64,000 nucleotides of DNA from positions 1,364,001 to 1,428,000 of the forward strand of contig WION01000002.1 in assembly GCA_015039365.1 (NCBI GenBank). The letters run 5' to 3'. How positions within the stretch are numbered: position 1 is the stretch's first letter; every line of letters starts with the position of its first letter. The notes under the pieces were generated by a model, which made no database searches, was not told the DNA's origin, and worked only from the letters and a program-made list of their open reading frames with translations. The position numbers and the translations under genes are program-made. The DNA comes from Amanita rubescens (Eukaryota; Basidiomycota; Agaricomycetes; Agaricales; Amanitaceae). Shown here one piece after another: positions 1 to 10,884 of this stretch.

Positions 1-1738
1 AGCGACTTAGTTTCCGAACTCTACGCGAAGTGGGAAGATTGCCTCGTGCAGTCTCTTAGGCCCTCGCAAAGGAGATATTTTGAATCTATTATTAACATGA
101 CAGCTACGAAGGACGAATTGATGAGGAGCTTGTATAAACTGACCCTTTTTCTCGCCGATAAATTCCGTCAGAATGTTATTGTGCTGATTGACGAATATGA
201 GGCGCCAAATAATCGTGCTTATGAACATGGCTATTTCAATGATGTGCGTTCTCCACATCCCTCTCTATCACGGTTGGAGTTGAGGACAAGTATTCCAGGC
301 CAATGTTTTTTTCGGGCGTGGTGTACTTCCTAATCTCTTGAAGGTAATCATGATTAAATTCCATTGCGGAACATACAACAGTAAATTTACTTAGTTGAAT
401 GAAAGCCTAGAATATGCGGTTTTGGTTGGTGTTACCCCGATGGCAAAATCTGGGTGGTATTCTGGTTTGAACAATCTTCAGGTGCGTCGCTTTAATCTGC
501 CAAGGTGCGGCGCCTCCTAATCATTACTCAGCCGCATGCTCTACACACAAAGAACTCCCCTTTTACTGGCATGTTGATGTTCACGGAACCCGAAGTCATT
601 AAATTGAAAACGTTGGTCAACGTGAGTTGACCATCCCAGTGTGGATTGGATGATTTTCACCCCTTTTGTAGAGTAGCCTGGAGATCGGAGACCTTAGAGC
701 TCATTATAACTCCTACACTGCTGCCGGCGACATCAGTGTGTACAATCCCGTATCGGTCATGTCTGCACTTGAGACGTCCGAAATCAAGAATTTTTGGGTC
801 GCAACAGGTTTGCCAACCACGAATGTTCTTTTAATTAACTTAGCGACACTATAGGCGAATACCCTCTATTAAGCAAACCGTTTCCAGACGATGATTTCGA
901 TGTCATTGAAGTTCTTCTGACCGGGGCGGAAATCGAGTTTGTCCTTATGGAAGATGTCACTTTTACCAGGTGCGGCCACTTCTATAACTTAGTCCACTGT
1001 GGTCCTGTATTCACGCTGGAATGGTTTAGCTCGACGTTATGTAAAGATGCGACGTTGACTTTGTTGTACTATGCCGGCTACCTGACCATGACAGTATGTT
1101 ATTTCTATCCAATAGTTCTCTTTGTTCTGATCTCTGCCAAGGGCAATGGTCGAGTTAAAATACAAAATCCGGAAGTCATGACGGACTGGGCTAGATGGAT
1201 CACCGGCGCTGTAGAACCCCAGGCCTCGGACCTTGTTCTCAAGACGTGCGTGGAGGGTCCCATAAGAGACTTTACGGCGAAGTGGCCAAATTTTATGCAG
1301 CAACACCTCGATCCAAAGCTAGTCGGCAAGGCGCGAGGTGCCGTCAGTAACAAAACTCCGGAGAAAATCTACCATGTTTTCTTTTTGGGCCTCATGCTAT
1401 CCACTAGAGCGAAAGGCTGGGAGGTCTCTATTGAACCTCGAACTGGTAGTGGCTTCGTCGACATTCGTCTGCGTCATAGAAGGAAGCGTACGGCTGTCCT
1501 GATTGAGCTCAAGTCTAGTGAAAAGCGGGAAAACATGGAGAGAGATGCCAATAAGGGGCTCGACCAGATCGTAGAGAAGAACTATCGAAATCCGGAAGGC
1601 CTTCTGAACATTTGCACTCTTCGAGAATATGGTATCGCTGGCTTTCACCTCGATTCATATGTCAAAGGGCGATACTTGGAGCTCGATGGTCAAAATCAGT
1701 GGGTAGAAAAAGATGATCCAATGATGAGCGTTTCGTAG
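1..1738 (+). CDS. AAA-ATPase-like / PD-(D/E)XK nuclease protein, 5'-truncated, one frameshift
   Basis: This gene starts left of the window. The N-terminal part carries a Walker B-like segment (VLIDEYEAP) followed by EHGYF, as in the AAA-ATPase-like domain (Pfam PF09820 family). The C-terminal part shows a PD-(D/E)XK nuclease fold: GSGFVDIRL supplies the Asp and VLIELKS the E-x-K, as in PF08011. Likely introns lie at 244-298, 344-394, 482-531, 622-671, 970-1029 and 1094-1141. All have GT-AG ends, and splicing restores FFGRGVLPNLLK, LVGVTPMAKSG and YNSYTAAGD. One break remains: near 838-842 the frame must shift by one base to join TNVLLINL to DTIGEYPL, and no usable intron fits there. It is a pseudogene or a sequence error. 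The cellular role of this family in fungi is not established; the architecture is an ATPase coupled to a possible DNase. Family identity is secure, function is not. Confidence 0.72.
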
Positions 1739-1949
1739 AAATACTTGTACTCTTTGACCGAATTATCGAGTCCAACTTTAATTAGTCCGTCTAGTGTACC
1801 CCTTTATAACTACTTGTCTTCACACCTAGTATTCAAGAACGCGGACACGTGCTGTTGCTACTTCAAAGTTTTCCCAATCGCTGACGAGCATCGACCTTTG
1901 AAAAGACTACATTTGACGGCGTTAAAATCAAAGGAGTAGGGGGCAACAG

Positions 1950-2614
1950 TTACGCACGAGGACAACCACCCCGTTTTGTTCTGGGAGGCCCACCGATAGG
2001 AGGTTCTCCACGAATTTCTTCTTCGTCATCTAGAAAGTCCAAGAGTGATGCGCTGATAGAAGTCTGCGACACAATGGATAGCGCCGTGGTTGATAGATCA
2101 CTGGACGAGGACGAATCGGACGAGAACTCCAAAGAAACAGACGATGGCGTCGATATCAATACGGTGGTCTCTGGATTGCCTGTTCCGCGCGCCGTGCCCT
2201 CGAAACTGACGTCTCGGGCGGCGACGGATGAAAAAGAGACGTAATCGTCAGTTTCATTGTCTTCAGGCTCAAATCGTCGTCATCTCCTGGCCAGTACAAG
2301 ATTTTCCAAATATCCTCGAACGTAATAGAGCAAGCAAGAGAGATGCGCGCAGCTACCCCACCCCACCAGGATTCATCGTGGCCGACATGAGAGCAGAGTC
2401 CAAGGTGGACCAAACATAACCAACTCCAGCCCTTGTCACCGAGAAGGAAATGTTCGTGGGGAGTTGAGGAGAGCCGCCGCGCTGTCCAACGTGTGGAAGA
2501 TGCAATACATCGCACAACATTGCTGATGTTTGCCTTTCCTGAGCTTCTAGCGATTTGGCGTAAGCATATTGCCGTCTTTCTCGAATTTGCCGGCGAAGCT
2601 TTGAGCTTTAGCAA
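1950..2614 (-). CDS. Poor serine-rich reading frame, probably a decayed gene
   Basis: I do not recognise this one. On the minus strand, a Trp-rich stretch (GWSWLCLV, DESWWGG, KILYWPGDDDD) reads from 2614 to about 2270. A Ser/acidic stretch (DNETDDYVSFSSV, SSDSSSSSD, DFLDDEEEI) reads in another frame from about 2270 to 1950. The two look like parts of one protein separated by a one-base frameshift near 2270, because no GT-AG intron joins them well. No ATG opens the first part in frame. The Trp-rich part faintly recalls a PWWP-type entry, but I would not assign it. It lies beside the AAA-ATPase-like gene in the accessory edge. It may be a pseudogene or chance reading frames. Confidence 0.25.
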
Positions 2615-2868
2615 AAGTCAGGAAGGATATACTTAAGGATAAACGACTTGAATGTGACAGTGACAGAAACTTTCTCTCGCAAAGGTATATCTAGGTATTA
2701 ACACTACTAATCCACAATGCGCAAAGTCACGACGCTTCAAACGTTAAGATGACCTCTCTAGAAGCTTGCAAACCCAAGCCTTGCACACAATCCTCAACCT
2801 CCGTGCGCAATTCCTTGTACTTTGTAATATTTGTCAACTACAACGTCATTTAGAAACCAAAGATGGAT

Positions 2869-4596
2869 TCAAAAGGACGACATTCCGACCTTGAGAGGGA
2901 GTACCAAAGGCCTTCCATCGCTAGTTAGCTTGACCCTGATACTCTCCATGACCTTATCGCTGACAGGGGGGTAAGAATCATCGTCTGCGTTTAATATAAG
3001 CACACCGTCTAGCAAGTGTAATAGACCAGTCGTACCAGGTTTTGCATCACCCTTTATTGAACGACTCGGGTCAGAGAAACATGCATAACGATTTTTCTCC
3101 ATCAATGGAATACAATCCTTTAACGGATACCATTGGTACGTTTCCTGTCCGCTTTAAGTCGACACGCAGTGGGTGTGTTATAAAACACATACCGGATCAG
3201 CGAGGTAAGAAGGTGAATAATCGCCCTTGTAACGCATCTTTTGACACGAGTGGATATAGAATCCTGATAATGAATTATACAAGACGGCTTCAAAGCAATA
3301 AAGGATAGTTACCCATATAAAGATAGCCCATCTCGGACACCCCAGCTTCTCGTATTTCACGTGCGAGCGCAACTTCGCGCAAGGCACTCAACTAAGTATC
3401 GGGAAGAGGTCATAGGAAGTAGCCAAGTGACGATTCAAAAACTTGCCTTTCCGAAAGAAAAGTGCTCCCACTTCTTATCGTAGATAAAATAGACGCTAGA
3501 GACACAATTCGGTAGTATGTCCAGGACCGCCATGGCGATCAATTCTCCATCCAGCCGATACAATTGATGATATGACCCATATTGCTTAGGAAGATGAGAT
3601 GGAGGTGAAGAACCATATGGAATAGGTTCTGCCTTGGTACAAAAGATTCATCTAGTCTATACGTGCAAGGAACTAGGACAACTTACCGTTAGTGGTGAAT
3701 CAACGAGAAAGGATCTGAATTGATAAGGAGATTCGCGAGGATCATGATGTATCTCTTCTTGATATTTCCGATACAGAGCGTATTTTTCTTGACTAAATGA
3801 CGACAACTCCAGTGACACCTATCAATTGTTCAAACACCTGGATGAACGACTCTATATGAAGAAACGCACCTCGAATCGATGCGCCGAATGCTCCTCTGTA
3901 TGAAACCCCGTCTCCAGAGCGTGAATCGCCGACGTCAATGAAAATGTCTGATTTTTCGATTTTGAACTCGTCTTCTTCCTGTATCTTTCGTGTCAACCTG
4001 AGAGAACATGTGATGCAACTGGAGCATCTTACGATCCAGCATCCACATCCATAGTTTCGTCATCTTTGCCTTGGAGAACGTACCGATTCCATCTTGCAGA
4101 TAGAGGAAGTAAGTGGGTGCAATGCTCGGATATTATATATCATACCGATTCACGACCTTGCGCTGACTTTTCGATGGTTTAAAAGCAAGCGCATCTAATC
4201 CTGTCCCATTTTTTTTTGATACCTCTCTTCGCAAAAGGCAGAGATATCATCTACCTGATGGTATACTGAGGACAACAAGAGTATCTCAAGTCAGGTTTGT
4301 AGCACCGAATGCCTGTCCGAAATCACTCATTTGGCGAATGGTATACAAGAACGACGGTCAATACCCGAACGTCTCCAACCGCGGTCTATCATCCCCTGGT
4401 ACACCTAACATATTTGAACGGATTTGGATCTGGTGAAGAACACCTTATCGCGCACTTTGCATGAAAGCTGAATGGCCTCGAGACCTGCGCTGTGGTAGCT
4501 GGATCGGGCAGCGGTGCGTACGCCTGGCGGGGAGCAATAACCGCAGGTGGTGGCTTGGTGCCCCGAGGGAATACCGATGGATGGTTCAGTCGACAT
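2869..4596 (-). CDS. ATE1: Arginyl-tRNA--protein transferase (Ate1)
   Basis: Ate1 transfers Arg from Arg-tRNA to N-terminal Asp/Glu (and oxidised Cys), making primary degrons for the Arg/N-degron pathway. The N-terminal Cys motif is present: CGYCSPP in exon 1, then MIDRGWRRSG and CCPQYTIR in the next two exons. The C-terminal GNAT-like half shows YHQLYRLDGELIAMAVLDIL, NCVSSVYF, HFSFGK, ALREVALARE and HSCQKMRYKGDYSPSYL, all diagnostic of Ate1. The gene is cut by many roughly 50-nt introns; one starts at GTGCGC after LSCK and ends TTAG before VYQGMIDRGW. I start at the ATG at 4594-4596 (MSTEPSIGIPSG), because the upstream in-frame codon at 4632 is GTG. The stop is at 2869. The exact splicing of the middle (about 3600-4200) was not resolved. 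Length suits the fungal family. Confidence 0.93.
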
Positions 4597-5112
4597 AAAA
4601 AGTTGAAAGTGAAAGATGTCAATATTTGTCACTGCGGCGCTATCCCGCTCGCCTCAGCCTCAGCCTCGTCCTCCGTTCCTCTCAGCCTCTTCGTCGCTTC
4701 CAGATTATACTGCACGTTTTTGCGGTATTTCGTCGATAAATCTGCCGCCGTCTTTACGTATGCGTTGGCGCGGATGATTTCCTTGACGTGGTATAAGTAC
4801 GTCCAGCGCGCTATTAATATGCACGAACTTCCAAGCTATGATTTAATTCTATGATCATTTCGGTGCACTTTGACTGACTACCGGTTAATTCGATTCCGGA
4901 AATCGACTGGTATATATACTCACAGTAGTCTTCAAGATACGCTCAAGTAAGATAGCCTGACGCTCCGCATGAGGGTTTTCCATTGAGTACGTCACGCGTT
5001 CGTGACAAAAGAGACAAAATTAGTCGCGTGTAATACACATATTCTACAGAACAAATGCAAATGAGAGGTATATATTACTATGCGATGAAAGCGGAAAATC
5101 GGCAAGCGGACC
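4597..5112. other. Intergenic region: ATE1 promoter and PROPPIN 3' end
   Basis: No gene is recognised in these 516 bases. The region serves as the 5' side of ATE1 and the 3' side of the PROPPIN gene, both on the minus strand. A CT-rich stretch lies around 4640-4690. A single ACGCGT occurs near 4993 within the imperfect palindrome CACGCGTTCGTG. Confidence 0.5.
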
Positions 5113-7310
5113 TCAGCCCCAACCATCCCAATGCCCATATCTTCGAAATTCTTCCAACACGCAGTCCGTCCGGTTTCCCTTGCTTTCCTTATCGGTCTCC
5201 TTCTCTTTACCCTTATCTGTTCTTCCTGAGAACGACGCCCCACTCGGAGTCCGAGGTCGCGAACTGGGAAGGCGTTTAGGCGGGGAACTGGGCGTGCCCC
5301 CCGACCCTTTGGAGCGATCCCCTTGCTGAGGAAGAGAAAGACGATACCACCCGCCCGTGAATGTGAGTGCAATCAACTGATATTCCGAGGCCGGCTCTTC
5401 ATTCCCGGTCTTTGCACCTCTAAATTGTATCCAACCTACAACGCATCGTTCCTCGTCTGGCGGATCTAGAATAGGAGAATGCACAGCGGGATTTGCGGAG
5501 AGTGAAATGTGTGATGATTGCACAGGTAATCGATACTGTGCATATGACCATTCTGACTCGAAGTATTTCGGCAGCGGGAAAAAGGGTGTTAGGGGCGAAA
5601 AGGTCGATTGCCGGTTTCTACGCAACATGAGTCATCGTTCTCGAAGAGATGAGCCTTCGACTTACGAAGCGGCACCAGAAACCATCAAGGTAAAAACGTG
5701 GACGGTACCCTTATCGCTCCAGACGCACAATTCTCGTTCGTCGGGTCTAAACGCAACTCCATAAATTTCTGCCTTGTCTGTTCCTCTTCGTAATTCTCTG
5801 ATTAATTTCCCTGTTACCGAGTCCCATATCCGTACAAGTGTTCCGCGTGACGATGTAGTAGCCAATAGACGGCCTGATGGTGGTAATGAAATAGTGTTAA
5901 GAGCCGATGTATGTGCAGCGATAATGGATGCTGTGTGTGTTGTGGGAGATTTATGTGGTTTCTGTGCTGGAAATGAAAATGGTTTGCCCACCGGTCCAGG
6001 ATCCGGACAAGGTGGGAGATGAATGAGTTGGACGTGACCTATCTGGCGACCGGCTATGGCGAGCAAGGTAGAACGCGGCTTGGTTGCCATCGCGAGCAAA
6101 CCTGGATGAGTTGGCCGGAGTAGCGGATGAAAGGGAGGAATCTACCTACCTCGCGGATTATCACTTGTATCCCATTCAGCATAGTGGGTGACCTTGTCGC
6201 CAACTTGAAAAGCGACTACTCTGCGACGGAGGGCGACAGCGAGCCAACCACGCCTGCACGCGAGACCGCGAACTCTTTCTCTAAATTCGAGTTCCGCGAC
6301 GGGTTCTCCGCGAGCATCGTCCCAAAGAACGACCTTGTTTGGAGGATAAAGAGGACTTCTTCCACCTCCGAGAAGGAAGAGTAGATTTGTGGTGTGAAGA
6401 GGTACGACGGCAGCAAGTGTGCCACCGTCGAGCTCACGCTTACGAATGAGTCTAAGTGGACATGAATGATAAACGGCAAAGCCAGCCGGAGTTGCAGCTG
6501 TGAATATAGTAAATTCAGAATCGAATCGTGCGTCTAGAATATGAAGGGGAGTGGAAGATGAGATGGAATGTCGGGCGAGGTTCATGGACAGAAGAGAGGC
6601 TGTGACTATTCGATCATCGCTAAATACAAGTCCGTCTAAACGCTTTTTATTACTTGCCCACCACTCGACTCGGCGTTGCACTCCAAGTCTTCGGTGGTCG
6701 CAAGTCGACATGCGCTAGTTGCAGTCGCGCAGCCTTGAACTCCATCTCCTCCATCTGCGTTTGTGCCAGCAACGCTGCTCGCGCTTCAGCTTGCCTCTGC
6801 AGTTCCGCTTCGGACTCGTCAGATAAATAATCTGTGAACCCTCCGTCAGAAACAACCGTGCTATCTGACATCGACTCGGCCCCATCGCTGCTCCCGCTGC
6901 TGCTCGACGCACTTGACAGTCCTCCGTCCTCACGGCCTTTAGGCCGAATCAAGGGTCGCTCCGCCGGACGCGGTGCCGGCTTCGGTTGAATAACCGGGGA
7001 TACAGGAACCGGAAGAGGTTTCCGTACAACGGGCGGAGACAGCGGCCGGAGGAGTTTGCCGAAAAGTCACCGAACGCCGCGGAACGTCAAAATCGGGAAG
7101 CTTCGTGCGGCTCGGAGTGCCATTGGACGCTGGATGGGCGGTTCCGCTTGAGCTGCGTGACAGGGATGCGGGAGACAGATGCGGACTGCTGCCCGAGCGT
7201 GGCTTCCCTGGCAGCGCGGCGGTTCTGCTCGTCGGGCTTCCCTTGCGCTCCGGTGCTGCCTTCCTAGACCCGCGCAAGCTGCCTGTCGGTGTCGTCATTC
7301 CTGGTGGCAT
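5113..7310 (-). CDS. PROPPIN WD40 protein (Hsv2/WIPI3-4-like; Atg18 family)
   Basis: PROPPINs are seven-bladed beta-propellers that bind PtdIns3P and PtdIns(3,5)P2 in autophagy and vacuole homeostasis. The diagnostic lipid-binding motif is LIRELRRGTDKAEIYGVAF, with LRRG rather than the FRRG of Atg18, pointing to the Hsv2/WIPI3-4 branch. Also present are FTAATPAGFAVY, PLRLIRKREL, GGGRSPLYPPNKVVLWDD, FRERVRGLACRRGWLAVAL, PFFPLPKYFESEWSYA and the terminal LEEFRRYGHWDGWG. Before the propeller is an unusual low-complexity Ser/Pro/Arg extension of roughly 200 residues. The start at 7310 (MPPGMTTPTG) is the best ATG in that extension. The frame must shift near 7040 between VTFRQTPPA and LSPPVVRKP, which may be an unrecognised small intron or an indel. 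The propeller is certain; the N-terminus is provisional. Confidence 0.88.
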
Positions 7311-7840
7311 CAAGTAGTGCCTTGATTTCGGGGGGTACCTGTACATGATGTACAATATTTACCGCACGCCAGACGTAGATTGGAATTGAAGCAAATTCGG
7401 TTTGAATGGGTGGTCTGCAACAACCAGGCCATCCTTGGTTGGACTTTGCATTGGGATCTGTACGGGAAAGCTAAGGTGTGTGAATATGAGTGGCGGGCAT
7501 GGGTGGGATGCAGCAGGACCTTGCAGAAGCCACAGCCATTGAACCAGTCGACTAGATGATGATGATCAGAAGTGAAAGAGACAGACAAAGACAGAGCGGA
7601 CCTTCAGCGTTAGTGAGATATTGAACGTCAAAAGCTGGGTGATTCTTGCGATTGCGGCAAGTCTCAAGGTTGTGAGGACATCTAATGTGATGTTTAGTAA
7701 AAGTAGAGAGATTCTGAGAGAACGTGCCTTGGATGAGGAAAGACTCTACACATCGGGCATGGCTGCTCAAACGACGACGGTAATGGACGGCACATGGCGG
7801 ACACTCAGAAATGCTGTGTTGCGTCTTTCTTCCCGCTACA
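7311..7840. promoter_or_regulatory. Divergent upstream region between PROPPIN and NCS-1 genes
   Basis: These 530 bases separate the head-to-head PROPPIN and NCS-1 start codons. The reading frames here have no family signature and no splice logic, so I treat the stretch as 5'UTR/promoter. An unrecognised 5' exon of the PROPPIN gene could lie in it. Confidence 0.45.
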
Positions 7841-8604
7841 ATGGGCAAGTCCCAGAGCAAGCTTTCCCCAGAGCAGTTAGCTGACCTTCAGAAGAATACC
7901 TATTGTAAGTCTCCCTTCTCATCAACAAGCCAATGCTTATTCTCTTTAGTTGACAAGAAAGAGCTCCAGCAATGGTATAAAGGATTCCGCAAAGATTGCC
8001 CTTCGGGTCAACTCAACAAGACAGAGTTCTGTCAGATATACAAACAATTCTTCCCATTTGGCGATCCAACAGAATTCGCCGATTATGTCTTTAACGTCTT
8101 TGATGAGAACAAGAACGGTACTATTGATTTCAAGGAATTCATCGTCGCTCTCAGCATCACAAGTCGCGGCCGACTTGAGGAGAAACTCAGATGTACGTCA
8201 TTTCTTCCTCTCTCTACCTTTGCTCTTACACTCTACTAGGGGCATTCCAGTTGTATGACATTGATAAGGACGGCTACATTACGTATGATGAAATGCTACA
8301 GATCGTACAGTCCATCTACAAGATGACTGGCGAAATGGTCAATCTCCCTCCAGACGAAGATACGCCACAGAAGGTACTGCTCTTGTTTTCAACCTTGATC
8401 TCGTACTCAACATTCCCCTTCAGCGTGTCGACAAGATCTTCCGAAATATGGATAAGAATGCTGATGCCCGGTTGACCTTTGATGAATTTGCTGAAGGCAG
8501 CAAGCTAGATCCTACAATCGTTCAGGTATGATCTTTGCCGTCTCTCTCTCTGATCATCGCTAATACCATCGTAGGCGTTATCATTATATGATGGTCTCGT
8601 TTAG
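7841..8604 (+). CDS. FRQ1: Neuronal calcium sensor 1 / frequenin (Frq1)
   Basis: NCS-1/Frq1 is a myristoylated EF-hand Ca2+ sensor that activates the phosphatidylinositol 4-kinase Pik1 at the Golgi. The N-terminus MGKSQSKL is a myristoylation signal. EF-hands 2-4 are canonical ([36 protein letters not shown]). EF1 is degenerate ([12 protein letters not shown]), as is usual. The C-terminus is ALSLYDGLV. Four GT-AG introns are resolved: 7905-7949, 8193-8239, 8374-8423 and 8526-8574. They give a spliced protein of about 190 residues, the family length. The start is the ATG at 7841, required for the Gly-2 myristoylation site. It stands head to head with the PROPPIN gene, which also acts through phosphoinositides; this may be coincidence. 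Confidence 0.96.
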
Positions 8605-8715
8605 TGTGAGTCCACTTTCTGTCCTCAACAGCGGTGCCTGACACACGAGTGGCCCAGTATATCTAATGGTATTGGGCTTCTTGATGTTGTAAATTACGCA
8701 TGTATCACGAATACT

Positions 8716-9795
8716 CTATTGAGGCGGTAGCTTCCCGTATCTACGAAGGACTCTGTTTTCCACGTCGTCACCAGTCCAATTGTATATCCCTTCCGAAAAC
8801 TCCAGGTTATCTCGCTCGGCCTTGAACAGCTTATTGAAATCTTGTACGGGCGTCGGAACCGCTTGCTGTGCAGCGAATGGAGAAGTCATCATAGATTGCG
8901 AGGAGTCAGCAGCTGTAATAACATTAGTCACCATGTCAGCACAAGTACCGTGATTCCACATTACCGTTTTCGTTGCCCAAAATAAGACGATACAGTCCAT
9001 TCAGCCCGAAAAAGTTAAGGAAATACCACGACAGCGAAGATACCCATCGAACATCCATATCTGGTGTTTCAATTCCTCGTTGAAGCATTGACTTGAACCC
9101 GAGCGTTAGCGGGAATGGCAATTTGACTAGTGCGAGTAACGTTAGTAATAATAATAATATCCACCACAGAAGTCAGATACGCACTAAGCACGAAGCCTTG
9201 GAAAAAAAAGTTGATCCATCCCATGATAATCATTTGTGGAACCATCATCACCATTTGTGTTTTCATAGTAGCCATCATACCGTCCATGGCTGCCGGGTCG
9301 CTCATGGGATTAGTCGGTACAGCGGGCGCATCGCTCGTAGGTGGGCCGTCTTTAAGAAACGTCCCAGCTTCAAACGCATGCGAAAGGTGTCGCGAGATGG
9401 CGGTATAGAAAGGAGGTGGCACAGGTGAATGGGCAGCGGTTGCACGTAGTATCTGAGAGCGAACTAGCGCGCGCCTGAGTTTGTGCTAGTTAAGAACGTC
9501 CGTATCATAATCAACAGCCTGCGACGTACTGTTCCCGAATAGCGGCAAGAGATAGTTGTTGAGGGGATGATTGAAGTAGTATAACAACGTAATGACGCAG
9601 AATACCGACGAGAATCTGACAGCAAACAGTTGGCGAGAGGTTATACGATTAACAAAGACTGTACCATAACCAAGGTAATTGGAAATAAGACCCAATCCCG
9701 TATCTGAGGGTCAAGATACAGAGACAGCCTGTTCCATTATTAGTTGTCTGCGGCAGCGGAATGCTAGAGAGAGAAACGTACGCAGAGCCAGACAT
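8716..9795 (-). CDS. EMC3: ER membrane protein complex subunit 3
   Basis: EMC3 is the Oxa1-superfamily core of the EMC insertase, which inserts tail-anchored and polytopic proteins into the ER membrane. The first exon codes only MSGSA. A GT-AG intron then joins it to [18 protein letters not shown], the conserved EMC3 entry. Next come [33 protein letters not shown], the membrane segment [56 protein letters not shown] and [14 protein letters not shown]. The start ATG is 9793-9795 and the stop is TAG at 8716-8718. At least five short introns interrupt it. Its start codon is 80 bp from that of the divergent VTI1 gene, so the two share a promoter. Confidence 0.94.
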
Positions 9796-9875
9796 GGCTG
9801 GCGTGGACAGAATTTGCTGCGCCTAAATTGGAAAGTATTTAGCATCGCTTCGTAACCTGTCCATCCTCCAGCTCC

Positions 9876-10746
9876 ATGAATACTTCACCCACCGCCCTCT
9901 TCGACTCTTATCACAATGACTTTCAGCAATTCATTGTCACAATACAAGACAAGTTAGAGGGCGACCCAACCAATGACCGGGCAGGTATGTATCTCCTAGC
10001 ATCACTACTCCTAAACGAATAACAATGTACTAGGCGTCCTGCGAAGAGTCGACATGGACCTAGACGAAGCCGACGAAATGGCATGTCTCTACACTTCCAA
10101 ATCTTTCTCGTCGGACTCACATTCGTCCTTAGGTCTCTCAAATGGAACTAGAGCTCCAAGGTATTCCGCAGTCTAAACGGCCAGTTTACCAATCCAAACT
10201 GCGCGACGCCAAGAACGAACTCTCGCGCTTCAAGAAACTCGCAAAGGAGGCGCGCTCGCAGGCTGCTCGTCTGGACCTCTTGTCTTCCTCACAAGACCAT
10301 CCGTCCCTCTCAGACGACCCCTATGCTTCCACATCAGACAGGACGGGGCTCTTGGCTGGTACAGCGCTGCTAGAAGACGGTTCTAGGCGGTTACAAGACT
10401 CGTATAGAATCGCATTGGAAACTGAGAATCAGGGTGCTGATATTCTGATGAACCTTCGCTCTCAGAGGGAACAAATTGAACATACTAGGAATACCGTATG
10501 ACGAGCAATTCTTTTGATAATTCTCGGCTGATCCCTGTACTTTAGTTGCAAACGGCCGACGTGTCCATAGACCGCGCTTCTGGCACGCTGAAGAAGATGA
10601 TACGACGGTAGGAGGCTGTGCCTTGCCGAGAATAAATATCTTTGACGATATCGTGTAGGATGTACCAGCAGCGCTTTGTCACTGCAGCTATCATCTTTGT
10701 TCTCGTGTTGCTCATTGTCGTGATCATCTGGGAGAAGCTAAGCTAA
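9876..10746 (+). CDS. VTI1: Vesicle SNARE Vti1 (Qb-SNARE)
   Basis: Vti1 is a Qb-SNARE acting in Golgi, endosomal and vacuolar fusion. The protein has an N-terminal three-helix domain (FDSYHNDFQQFIVTIQDKL, VSQMELELQGIPQSKRPVY, AKNELSRFKKLAKEA) and the SNARE motif from about GSRRLQDSYRIALETENQG to SGTLKKMIRRMYQQ. It ends in one membrane anchor (AAIIFVLVLLIVVIIW). The start ATG is at 9876 and the stop TAA at 10744-10746. The intron at 10081-10132 begins GCATGT and ends CCTTAG, a GC-AG intron; the frame DEADEM/VSQMELEL is restored only with this donor. Other introns are conventional. The gene is divergent from EMC3 with 80 bp between the start codons. Confidence 0.95.
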
Positions 10747-10884
10747 CCCGAGCTACACAACCTTATTATACTCAGTTTGACTTGATAATTGAACGTGAAA
10801 TTATTGACACTTGACTGTTATACAAAACTCGCTGGACGTAACAAGGTAAAAATAGTCAAGAAACAAAAATATGCCCATCTATTG

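Noticed and set aside
622..639. An 18-base GT-AG stretch in the AAA-ATPase-like gene that could be an intron
   Set aside because: Far too short; extending to the AG at 671 gives a normal 50-nt intron and keeps the frame.
3359..3364. CACGTG in ATE1 (also in DRG1 near 13659, near 37919 and near 48484)
   Set aside because: Not preceded by GT, and three of the four lie in coding sequence; only the full GTCACGTG octamer is counted as the recurring promoter motif.
4492..4854. Plus-strand reading frame of 120 codons
   Set aside because: Overlaps the first exon and promoter of ATE1 and resembles nothing.
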